Notes under the pieces: generated by a model
What the model saw: only the letters and a program-made list of their open reading frames with translations
Database searches by the model: none
What the model was told of the DNA's origin: nothing
Shown here: positions 1 to 6,051 of the stretch, piece by piece
Layout of the letters: each line of letters begins with the position of its first letter
Position numbering within the stretch: position 1 is the stretch's first letter
Assembly: GCA_002746425.1 (NCBI GenBank)
Contig: NVXB01000041.1
Location: 12,427 to 19,176, forward strand
Length of the DNA: 6,750 nt
Reading direction: 5' to 3'
From: Hyphomicrobiales bacterium
GTDB lineage: Bacteria > Pseudomonadota > Alphaproteobacteria > Rhizobiales > GCA-2746425
Program-made: the position numbers and the translations under genes

Positions 1-14
1 AAAAACCGGGCCAT
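1..14 (-). CDS. 5' end of an unidentified gene downstream of norD (truncated by window edge)
   Basis: Only the first four complete codons are visible (Met-Ala-Arg-Phe), so the product cannot be named. The start is supported by a near-perfect Shine-Dalgarno (AAGGAGG) six bases before the ATG and by its position 21 nt after the norD stop on the same strand. It is therefore probably the next gene of the nor operon. In other bacteria norE, norF or unrelated small genes follow norD, but nothing here decides between them. The reading is inferred from start-site signals alone. Confidence 0.5.
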
Positions 15-20
15 ATCAGG

Positions 21-27
21 CCTCCTT
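21..27 (-). promoter_or_regulatory. Strong ribosome binding site of the gene after norD
   Basis: On the minus strand the sequence reads AAGGAGG followed by six bases and then ATG at 14-12. It matches the anti-Shine-Dalgarno of 16S rRNA over seven bases. It is the strongest such site in the window, and it is the main evidence that a gene starts at the left edge. Confidence 0.6.
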
Positions 28-35
28 TATAAAAG

Positions 36-1925
36 TTAGGTCTGGGTCAGATTTCGGTAAATTTGTGGCAATGCACGGGTCAGGCGTTCAGGCTCTGGAA
101 GCAGCGTAAAACCGCCGCGACCAAAAATGCGGGCAAACCAATCCTGGCCATCCTCATCGATGATAATGCCATGCACCACCTGCCCCTTGCGCCTGGCTTC
201 ACTAACAGCCTTATGACTGTCCTCAATGCCGTGAATGCCTTCATAATGATCCAAATCATTGGGCTTGCCATCGGTCAAAACCAGCAGTAATTTACGAGAG
301 GATTGCTCTTCATCCAGTTTCGCTGACATATGCCGTATGGCCGCGCCAAGGCGGGTGTAGTGACATGGCGACAAAGCACAGATACGCGCCGTGACATCGC
401 CCGACATTTGCGTATCAAAGCCTTTGCAGCGCTTGATAAATACCCGGTCGCGTTTGAGCGATGAAAAGCCCCAAATGCCCAGGCGATCGCCGCTGGCATC
501 GATACCGCCGGCAAGAGCAGCAAGCGATTCCCGAGCCACATCAATCACGCAGCTATCGCCAATAGCGGCCTCGGTGGAGCGCGATGTATCGAGCAAAAAC
601 GCCACGGACAAATCACGATCCGTGCGGCGCATCGACTGGTAAATTCGGTCGCTGGCACTGCCAGTGGCGCGCAAATTGACCTGCGCTTCGATCAGCGCAT
701 CCAAATCCAGCTCGCTACCCTCAATCTGGCGTGGGCGCATGATACGGCGTGGATGCAGCGCCTCAAACTGGCGGCGCACTTCGCGTAAACGGCGCGGATT
801 TGGCACCAGCGGATGATCGGCATGGGTATCAGCCTCAACTTCCAACACCCGGCAATGATTTGGCATATAGGATTTGCTGCGATGGTCCCATTCTGGATAG
901 AAAGCACCCTCCCCGGCCAAGCGTTCGTGGTCGGCATCATCGGGCGATAAATCCAGATGCAGGCGCAAACGCGTGGCGACTTTACGATCATGACGCGACA
1001 GAGCGATTTGATCCTGATCATCCGCCGCTTTTTGCGCGGCTTCATCGTCGTCATCATCAACGCTGCGGTTTAAATTCATGCTCTCGGCCCAGCTCAGAAT
1101 CGATTCAAACCGGTGCATGATAAAGCTGTCCTTGCGGTTGGCTTCATCGCGGTTTTCGCGGCTGGCAAGTTTGCGCGATGTGACGCTCGCATTGGGCGGG
1201 GCTGCAGCCTCCTCATCGGTTTGCGCTTCGCCCGTGCCCGCTTTGGGTGCGCCAAGCTGAAGCCAAAACGGCACCGGCTTCATGGGTTGATAATTAAGCG
1301 GGGCCTGCATGTTCTTGTTGTAATCAGCAGGTGCCTGATAGTTCAGCACTTTGACCAGCTGCGCTTCAACAAAAGCTTCCTGGCGCGGTAGCATTGGACG
1401 GTTTCTGCCAACCAAAACATCGGCGCATAATCTTGCATATGGCACTCGCAACCCGGGACAAGCCGCTAAAGCTGGCGCGACAACCCGGTGCATCTCATCA
1501 ATCATCAAAAGATCTGCCTGCAGCTGATCCTTTGGGAGATTTATGGGTTTGGAGACAGTGGCGCACGCCACCATCCACAGATAGGCGGCCTTATTGAGCA
1601 GCTTGTCTGAAAACACATCCAGAACCGGCGGCAGGCGCAAACGCTCGCCGTCAAAACGCGCCAAATGCACGGTTTCGCGCTGCGTGCCAAGCTTGCGTTT
1701 GATACCGAGACGGTGGAACGAGGGCGTTGCCGGGCTTTCACCAAGCTCAACGCCATCTGCACCATCAAGCGCCCGAAAAATCAGGCTTAGCGAGGGTCGG
1801 ATATCCGCCATGGCAACCGCCTGATCGGCAAAGCCTTCCGGTGCATCAATCTGCGAGGCAAAACTATGCCACAGATCGCCAACCGTCTCTTCCGGCTCCA
1901 TCAAATCAAGCGGGTTCAAAGCCAT
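36..1925 (-). CDS. norD: NorD, VWA-domain maturation protein of nitric oxide reductase
   Basis: This 629-residue protein works with NorQ to make cNOR active. In studied systems the pair is needed for insertion of the non-heme iron FeB into NorB. A von Willebrand factor A domain occupies roughly residues 438-629 and has a complete metal-ion-dependent adhesion site: DTSRS at 446-450, Thr524 in YTRLG, and Asp552 in LTDGKP. The N-terminal half (about 1-220) is helical with no motif I recognise. The middle (about 225-310) is a hydrophilic, probably disordered linker with a run of five aspartates at 290-294. No signal peptide or membrane segment is seen, so it is cytoplasmic. The start ATG lies six bases after the norQ stop, which fits translational coupling; its own Shine-Dalgarno (GGATAGG) is weak. 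Identification is firm from VWA architecture, length and the norCBQD context. Confidence 0.95.
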   Translation of the reverse strand: MALNPLDLMEPEETVGDLWHSFASQIDAPEGFADQAVAMADIRPSLSLIFRALDGADGVELGESPATPSFHRLGIKRKLGTQRETVHLARFDGERLRLPPVLDVFSDKLLNKAAYLWMVACATVSKPINLPKDQLQADLLMIDEMHRVVAPALAACPGLRVPYARLCADVLVGRNRPMLPRQEAFVEAQLVKVLNYQAPADYNKNMQAPLNYQPMKPVPFWLQLGAPKAGTGEAQTDEEAAAPPNASVTSRKLASRENRDEANRKDSFIMHRFESILSWAESMNLNRSVDDDDDEAAQKAADDQDQIALSRHDRKVATRLRLHLDLSPDDADHERLAGEGAFYPEWDHRSKSYMPNHCRVLEVEADTHADHPLVPNPRRLREVRRQFEALHPRRIMRPRQIEGSELDLDALIEAQVNLRATGSASDRIYQSMRRTDRDLSVAFLLDTSRSTEAAIGDSCVIDVARESLAALAGGIDASGDRLGIWGFSSLKRDRVFIKRCKGFDTQMSGDVTARICALSPCHYTRLGAAIRHMSAKLDEEQSSRKLLLVLTDGKPNDLDHYEGIHGIEDSHKAVSEARRKGQVVHGIIIDEDGQDWFARIFGRGGFTLLPEPERLTRALPQIYRNLTQT

Positions 1926-1931
1926 AGCAGC

Positions 1932-2729
1932 CTATCCGTAAACCACGGTGATCAGATCGCGCAGCGCCTGCTGCACATCTTTTTCATCGCTCAGCGGTTC
2001 AATAACAGCGGCCTGCAAGGCAAGTTCAATCTTCATCCCGCCCGCAATCAACTGGGCAGCATAAATCAATAGGCGAGTAGAAACGCCTTCTTCCAAATCC
2101 ATGCCCGACAGCGAGCGGATATGGCCTGCAAGCCGGATCAACGGTTTGACCCGCTCTTCATCCAATCCGCTTTCCTGCATCACAATGAGCAGCTCGGATG
2201 CTGGGTCTGGAAAGTCAAACGAGATTGATAAAAACCGCTGCCGAGTTGAGGGTTTCAGCCGTTTCAACACGCTTTGATAGCCCGGATTATAGGAGGCCAC
2301 CAGCATGAAATCAGATGGTGCCACCAGCTCTTCGCCGGTACGATCCAGCATGAGAGTGCGGCGATTATCGGTGAGCGGATGCAACACAACGGTCACATCT
2401 TTGCGCGCTTCAACCACCTCATCGAGATAGCAAATAGCGCCCTCCCGCACGGCGCGGGTGAGCGGACCATCAATCCATTCGGTTTCCCCGCCGCGCAGTA
2501 AATAACGCCCGATCAAATCTGCCGCTGATAAATCATCATGGCAGGCAACGGTATAAAGGGGCCGCCCGATGCGGGCCGCCATATGTTCTACAAAGCGGGT
2601 TTTACCGCAGCCGGTCGGCCCCTTCAAAAGAAGGGGCAAACCGTTTTTATGGGCCGTTTCGAATAACTCACATTCTTCGGCTATCGCCTTGTAATATGGG
2701 ATATCGAAATCGTGCGATTGCGCATTCAT
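1932..2729 (-). CDS. norQ: NorQ, MoxR-family AAA+ ATPase for nitric oxide reductase maturation
   Basis: This is a 265-residue cytoplasmic AAA+ ATPase of the MoxR/CbbQ/NirQ type. It forms ring-shaped complexes and, with the VWA partner NorD, remodels NorB so that FeB can be loaded. Visible motifs in order are Walker A GPTGCGKT at 37-44, Walker B AICYLDEV at 98-105 (Asp103, Glu104), sensor 1 in SYNPG (Asn148), arginine-finger region STRQRF at 161-166, and a sensor 2 arginine in GVSTRLL (Arg219). Length is normal for the family. Its ATG overlaps the norB stop as ATGA, and a GAGGG Shine-Dalgarno sits seven bases upstream inside norB, so the two are translationally coupled. NirQ or CbbQ would be alternative names by sequence, but location between norB and norD settles NorQ. 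Confidence 0.96.
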   Translation of the reverse strand: MNAQSHDFDIPYYKAIAEECELFETAHKNGLPLLLKGPTGCGKTRFVEHMAARIGRPLYTVACHDDLSAADLIGRYLLRGGETEWIDGPLTRAVREGAICYLDEVVEARKDVTVVLHPLTDNRRTLMLDRTGEELVAPSDFMLVASYNPGYQSVLKRLKPSTRQRFLSISFDFPDPASELLIVMQESGLDEERVKPLIRLAGHIRSLSGMDLEEGVSTRLLIYAAQLIAGGMKIELALQAAVIEPLSDEKDVQQALRDLITVVYG

Positions 2730-4075
2730 GCCGGACCCTCAACAGGTTCGACTTTGCCGCGCAAAATAATCTCCTTACGCGGTACCATCACAGCATAGAT
2801 GAACAGCAACGCACCGATGACAAAGGCAATGCCAGCGCCAAAGCGCATGATGTAGAAGATGCTCAGCATATCCTGCACATCCATGAAGTTCTCACCAAGC
2901 ACACGCTGCATATGGGTCTGGATGGTTCCGGCAAAGGTCAGAACAAAGGTCATGAACGCCATGCCTCCGGTCATCAGCCAGAAACTAACCATATTCAGCA
3001 CCTGATTATACGGATCACGTCCACGCAAAATCGGCATGGCATAGGTGAAGATCGCCAGATTCATGGCCACATAAGCGCCATAGAAGGACAAGTGACCATG
3101 CGCTGCGGTGATTTGTGTGCCGTGCGAATAGAAGTTCACGCCGTGCAACGTATGCAGGAAGCCCCAAACACCGGCACCAAAGAAGGCAACCGTTGCCGAA
3201 CCGAGCGACCATAGCAAAGCCGCCTTGTTGGGGTGGTTTCGCCGCCCTTTCCAGACCATGACAAAAGCAAAACTCATCATCGCAAAGAAGGGAACAACTT
3301 CAAACGCCGAGAATATCGACCCAAGCCACTGCCAATAGCTCGGCAAACCAATCCAATAGAAGTGGTGACCCGTGCCCAAAATGCCGGAGAACAATGCCGT
3401 GGCGACAATGACATAGAGCCATTTTTCGATCACTTCACGGTCAACACCGGTGAGTTTCAGCAGCAAGAATGCAAGGATTGAAGCCATCACTAGCTCCCAG
3501 GTACCTTCCACCCACAAATGCACGATGAACCACCAATACATTTTGTCGAGCGATAGATTGGTTGGGTTGATAAAGGCGAAAATCCATAGCAGTGACAGCA
3601 GCCACAAGCCCGTTAGCAATACGTTGGTAATGGCTGTTTTACGGCCCCGCAATGCGGTCATGGAAATGTTGAACAGGAAGATCAACGCAGCAATAAGAAT
3701 GCAGAATTTGACCCAAAGCGGTTGTTCAAGAAATTCGCGACCCTCATGGATACCCACCAAATAACCGGCAACAGCACTAAGCGTGGCCACCACCAGTATT
3801 ATCAACTGAAGATAGGCAAGTTTAACAGAATAGAGTTCCTGCTCGGCTTCTTCTGGCACCATATAATAGGCAGCGCCAAAAAAGCCCAGCAACAGCCAGA
3901 CAATCAGGGCGTTGGTATGAATCATCCGAATGATGTTGAAGGGCAAAATATCCGAGAGAAAATTGGGTGAGACATAAATCCACCCGGCCAGCAAACCACC
4001 CAATACCTGGACGGCAAACAGACCCATCGCGGCGATAAAATAGTAATACGCCACTTTTTGAGTTTTATATTTCAT
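2726..4075 (-). CDS. norB: NorB, catalytic cytochrome b subunit of cNOR
   Basis: NorB reduces 2 NO to N2O at a heme b3/FeB centre in the cytoplasmic membrane, with electrons from NorC. The 449-residue protein has about 12 hydrophobic segments. It carries every ligand expected from the Pseudomonas aeruginosa enzyme: His53 (RMIHTN, heme b), His186 (FeB) with Glu190 and Glu194 in the HLWVEGTWE motif, His237-His238 (FeB), Glu259, His326 (heme b3) and His328 (heme b) in AAHGH. From His186 to His328 the spacing matches the Pseudomonas residues with a constant offset of 21. I chose the ATG at 4075 rather than an upstream in-frame one at 4138, because AAGGAG lies seven bases before it, and because the upstream extension would overlap norC and add a basic non-NorB sequence. 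There is no fused quinol-oxidising N-terminal domain, so this is the cytochrome c-dependent type and not qNOR. Confidence 0.98.
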   Translation of the reverse strand: MKYKTQKVAYYYFIAAMGLFAVQVLGGLLAGWIYVSPNFLSDILPFNIIRMIHTNALIVWLLLGFFGAAYYMVPEEAEQELYSVKLAYLQLIILVVATLSAVAGYLVGIHEGREFLEQPLWVKFCILIAALIFLFNISMTALRGRKTAITNVLLTGLWLLSLLWIFAFINPTNLSLDKMYWWFIVHLWVEGTWELVMASILAFLLLKLTGVDREVIEKWLYVIVATALFSGILGTGHHFYWIGLPSYWQWLGSIFSAFEVVPFFAMMSFAFVMVWKGRRNHPNKAALLWSLGSATVAFFGAGVWGFLHTLHGVNFYSHGTQITAAHGHLSFYGAYVAMNLAIFTYAMPILRGRDPYNQVLNMVSFWLMTGGMAFMTFVLTFAGTIQTHMQRVLGENFMDVQDMLSIFYIMRFGAGIAFVIGALLFIYAVMVPRKEIILRGKVEPVEGPA

Positions 4076-4082
4076 GAGGTCT

Positions 4083-4088
4083 CTCCTT
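4083..4088 (-). promoter_or_regulatory. Ribosome binding site that fixes the norB start
   Basis: The minus strand reads AAGGAG, seven bases before the ATG at 4075. It overlaps the norC stop codon (4089-4087), so ribosomes ending norC can reload on norB. It rejects the longer in-frame start at 4138. Confidence 0.75.
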
Positions 4089-4539
4089 AACCTGCATCTG
4101 TGGGCGGCCAGCCCTGTGTGTCGGTCTGATCGGCCCAACGGAAGAACTCGGCCAAGCCGCGCATTTCTTCTTCGTTGATCTCAAAGAATGGCATCTGCCG
4201 GCGGCCTTCAATGCCGCTTGGCTGAGCTTTCATCCAGGCATCAAGAATTTCAAAAGCGCCTTCAGGATCGTCTTGAACGCCCCAGCGGGTCGTCACATTG
4301 CCCAGCTCCGGCGCAAAATACGCACCCTCACCGTGGATGGTGTGACAGTTAATGCAGCTGTGCCTTTCCCAGACACGCTTGCCCAAAACAACCGCATCTG
4401 AGAGTGGCATGCCTGCGGTCGAGACATTCACAATGTAGCGGTGGCTTTGAAAAGTAAGGACGATGAAAATAACGATGAAGAATAATGATCCTCCATAGAA
4501 TATATTTCGCGCCCGCGATTTAGTAAGGATTTCGGCCAT
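4087..4539 (-). CDS. norC: NorC, membrane-anchored cytochrome c subunit of cNOR
   Basis: NorC takes electrons from soluble periplasmic donors and passes them to heme b of NorB. The 150-residue protein has an N-terminal uncleaved membrane anchor at about residues 13-30 (hydrophobic run after the basic TKSRARN). A periplasmic c-type cytochrome domain follows, with a CINCH heme-binding motif (Cys62, Cys65, His66). The likely axial methionine is Met116 in RQMPFF. Length and the HTIHGEGAYFAPELG region after the heme motif are typical of NorC. It is first in the operon and lies 11 nt before norB. A GGGA sequence eight bases ahead of the ATG is a modest Shine-Dalgarno. The gene is preceded by an FNR/NnrR-type box, in line with induction by nitric oxide under low oxygen. 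Confidence 0.97.
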   Translation of the reverse strand: MAEILTKSRARNIFYGGSLFFIVIFIVLTFQSHRYIVNVSTAGMPLSDAVVLGKRVWERHSCINCHTIHGEGAYFAPELGNVTTRWGVQDDPEGAFEILDAWMKAQPSGIEGRRQMPFFEINEEEMRGLAEFFRWADQTDTQGWPPTDAG

Positions 4540-4548
4540 TTTAGGAAT

Positions 4549-4583
4549 CCCGTCAAAGTTTCGGTCTTTGGAAACTTAACGGG
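4549..4583. promoter_or_regulatory. Inverted repeat in the norC leader/promoter
   Basis: A perfect 7-bp dyad, AAGTTTC-N8-GAAACTT (4556-4577), is extended by an outer CCCGT/ACGGG pair. Small bulges (two bases on one side, one on the other) separate the inner and outer stems, giving a 12-bp interrupted stem with an 8-nt loop. It lies between the NnrR-type box and the norC ATG, and would overlap the -10 and transcription start predicted from the box. It may be an operator for a second regulator or a 5' untranslated hairpin. I know no regulator with this exact consensus, so the function is open. Confidence 0.45.
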
Positions 4584-4600
4584 AGCCAAGCATCGCGAAT

Positions 4601-4614
4601 TTGTGCAAACGCAA
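4601..4614 (-). promoter_or_regulatory. FNR/CRP-family (NnrR/Dnr-type) binding box of the nor promoter
   Basis: The minus strand reads TTGCGTTTGCACAA, that is TTGCG-N4-CACAA. This is the TTG-N8-CAA half-site arrangement of the FNR family, and the form used by NO-responsive NnrR in alphaproteobacterial denitrifiers. Its centre is 68 bp ahead of the norC ATG. If it acts at the usual -41.5, transcription would start near 4566, and a weak -10 (TAAGTT, 3 of 6 matches) lies at 4578-4573. Box sequence and spacing are seen; the regulator's identity is inferred. Confidence 0.65.
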
Positions 4615-4745
4615 ATAAACGAGCGATTGTTGGGGAGAGTGGCTTGATTTGGGAAGTTGGTGCAGTGCTACCGTGGGAGGGCAAGTGCAGAGCAAAATGG
4701 CGGGCTTCGCTGGCTTTCAGCTTGCGCCGCCGCCCCTTCCAAAGC
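4615..4745. other. Non-coding interval between the nor promoter box and the composite palindrome
   Basis: I see no plausible gene, second promoter box or tRNA-like structure here. Open frames crossing it have no supporting ribosome site and no protein I recognise. Confidence 0.4.
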
Positions 4746-4865
4746 TCGTCATGCCAAGACTTGATCTTGGCATCCAGAACAGCAGTTCCGTTTATAGAAG
4801 CATGTCCGGTGTTCAGCTCTAGGGGCAGCCTACATGGATACCAAGATCAAGTCTTGGCATGACGA
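4746..4865. repeat. Composite palindromic element: 31-bp inverted arms around a 58-bp spacer
   Basis: The left arm (4746-4776) and right arm (4835-4865) are reverse complements at 30 of 31 positions; the mismatch is G versus A at 4840. Each arm is itself a hairpin. The left has a 9-bp stem ATGCCAAGA/TCTTGGCAT with a CTTGA loop; the right has a 6-bp perfect stem, extended past one mismatch. The element lies in the tdh-norC intergenic region and has no coding content. No target-site duplication is visible at its edges, and no T-run follows on either strand, so it is neither an obvious recent insertion nor a textbook terminator. It resembles the dispersed REP/MITE-like palindromes of alphaproteobacteria that begin with CGTCAT and end with ATGACG. 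Confidence 0.85.
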
Positions 4866-4930
4866 AACGGAGAAGGCAGTGTGTTGCTGGAATGGGCTCG
4901 CAGAATGAAATGCGCGCCAACCAGCCCTCT

Positions 4931-4969
4931 CCACCGTCATCCTAGGATCAAGTCCGAGGATGACGGTGG
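4931..4969. repeat. Single palindromic hairpin related to the neighbouring composite element
   Basis: A perfect 13-bp stem, CCACCGTCATCCT paired with AGGATGACGGTGG, encloses a 13-nt centre that pairs further with one mismatch and a wobble. Its GTCATCC...ATCAAGTC...GGATGAC core matches the plan of the two arms at 4746-4865 but has diverged in the stem. It starts 48 nt after the tdh stop in the direction of transcription, so it could stabilise the tdh 3' end. It lacks the U-tract of an intrinsic terminator. Confidence 0.75.
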
Positions 4970-5016
4970 TAGGTGGATTGGAGTTTTATATTCTTGTTCA
5001 AATGTTCAGCGAATTG

Positions 5017-6042
5017 CTACGACCAATCCAGCACAATCTTGCCAGCCTCACCGCGCGTGGCAATATCAAACGCCTCAGCGTAATCATCCACACTCATGCG
5101 GTGCGTGATTACTTTTCGCACATCAAGGCCGCTCTCCAGCATCGCCAGCATTTTGTGCCATGTCTCAAACATTTCGCGGCCATAAATGCCTTTTAGCGTC
5201 ACCATCCGAAACACAATTTTGGACAAGTCGAACACAAAGGGCCGGGCCGGAACACCCAGCAGAGCAATGCGCCCACCCATCACCAGATGATCAATCATCT
5301 GGTCCAGCGCAGCGGGCGCACCGCTCATTTCAAGCCCGACATCAAAGCCCTCTTTCATGTGCAGCTCATCCATCACATCGCGCAATTCTTCCTTCGCGAC
5401 ATTAACCGGGCGCACATCCGCCACCTGCGTTGCCAGTTCTAAACGGGCAGGATTGATATCGGTGATGACAACGTGACGCGCACCGGCATGGCGGGCAACG
5501 GCCGCGCCCATAATGCCAATCGGCCCAGCGCCTGTAATGATGACATCTTCGCCCACCAGATCAAATGCCAATGCGGTGTGCACGGCATTGCCAAGCGGAT
5601 CAAGAATAGCGCCAATCTCATCATCAATCGTATCTGGCAACGGAATGATATTGAAGGCCGGTATCTTGACCAATTCAGCAAAAGCACCCGGCAAATTGAC
5701 GCCAATACCCTTGGTATCAGGGTCAAGATGGTATTTCCCGGCGCGGCTTGCTCGGCTGTTCATGCCGACAATATGCCCTTCACCAGAAACCCGCTGACCA
5801 ATCTGCAAATTTTTTACATTGCGGCCAAGTTCGGCGATTTCACCGGCATATTCATGCCCTGTGATCATCGGTGTCGGCACAGTTTGCTGGGCCCACTCAT
5901 CCCATTCATAAATATGCAAATCCGTGCCGCAAATGCCGGTTTTATGAATTTTGACCAAAACATCATCCGGTCCGCATTCAGGCTCTGGTGCATCCACCAT
6001 CCAAATGCCGCGCTCAGGTTTAAGCTTGCTAAGAGCTTTCAT
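5017..6042 (-). CDS. tdh: L-threonine 3-dehydrogenase (zinc MDR family) lacking structural-zinc cysteines
   Basis: TDH oxidises L-threonine with NAD+ to 2-amino-3-ketobutyrate, which Kbl then cleaves to glycine and acetyl-CoA. It is cytoplasmic. At 341 residues it has the same length as E. coli Tdh and aligns without gaps as I recall that sequence. Conserved features are catalytic-zinc Cys38 (GICGTD), His63-Glu64 (GHEY), the Rossmann motif GAGPIG at 171-176, Asp195 at the end of the next strand (favouring NAD), EGFDVGLEMSGAP at 231-243, and KGIYGREMFETW at 284-295. The oddity is the structural-zinc lobe: the cysteines at 93, 96, 99 and 107 of the E. coli enzyme are Gly, Ser, Ser and Asp here. 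The reading frame is intact, so this is substitution and not a frameshift. The start lies nine bases after kbl, with GAGG overlapping the kbl stop. Assignment to TDH rather than another medium-chain dehydrogenase is firm given kbl next door. Confidence 0.95.
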   Translation of the reverse strand: MKALSKLKPERGIWMVDAPEPECGPDDVLVKIHKTGICGTDLHIYEWDEWAQQTVPTPMITGHEYAGEIAELGRNVKNLQIGQRVSGEGHIVGMNSRASRAGKYHLDPDTKGIGVNLPGAFAELVKIPAFNIIPLPDTIDDEIGAILDPLGNAVHTALAFDLVGEDVIITGAGPIGIMGAAVARHAGARHVVITDINPARLELATQVADVRPVNVAKEELRDVMDELHMKEGFDVGLEMSGAPAALDQMIDHLVMGGRIALLGVPARPFVFDLSKIVFRMVTLKGIYGREMFETWHKMLAMLESGLDVRKVITHRMSVDDYAEAFDIATRGEAGKIVLDWS

Positions 6043-6051
6043 CTTATCACC

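Noticed and set aside
2696..3214. Plus-strand open frame of 172 codons opposite norB and the norQ start
   Set aside because: Its His- and Gln-rich translation is what the reverse complement of a hydrophobic membrane protein gives. It spans the norB-norQ overlap with no start signals.
4076..4138. In-frame N-terminal extension of norB beginning at an ATG at 4138
   Set aside because: It overlaps the 3' end of norC, has no suitable ribosome site and adds 21 basic residues unlike NorB. The ATG at 4075 has AAGGAG at the right distance.
4644..4862. Plus-strand 72-codon open frame in the intergenic region
   Set aside because: It runs through the composite palindrome, so its apparent length follows from repeat sequence. 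No Shine-Dalgarno or recognisable protein is seen.
4746..4969. Possible CRISPR array or tandem repeat
   Set aside because: The repeated units are inverted, only two are near-identical, and there is no regular spacer series.
4931..4969. Intrinsic terminator for the kbl-tdh operon
   Set aside because: The stem is long enough, but the minus-strand sequence after it (AGAGGGCTGG) has no run of T, so a canonical Rho-independent terminator is not supported.
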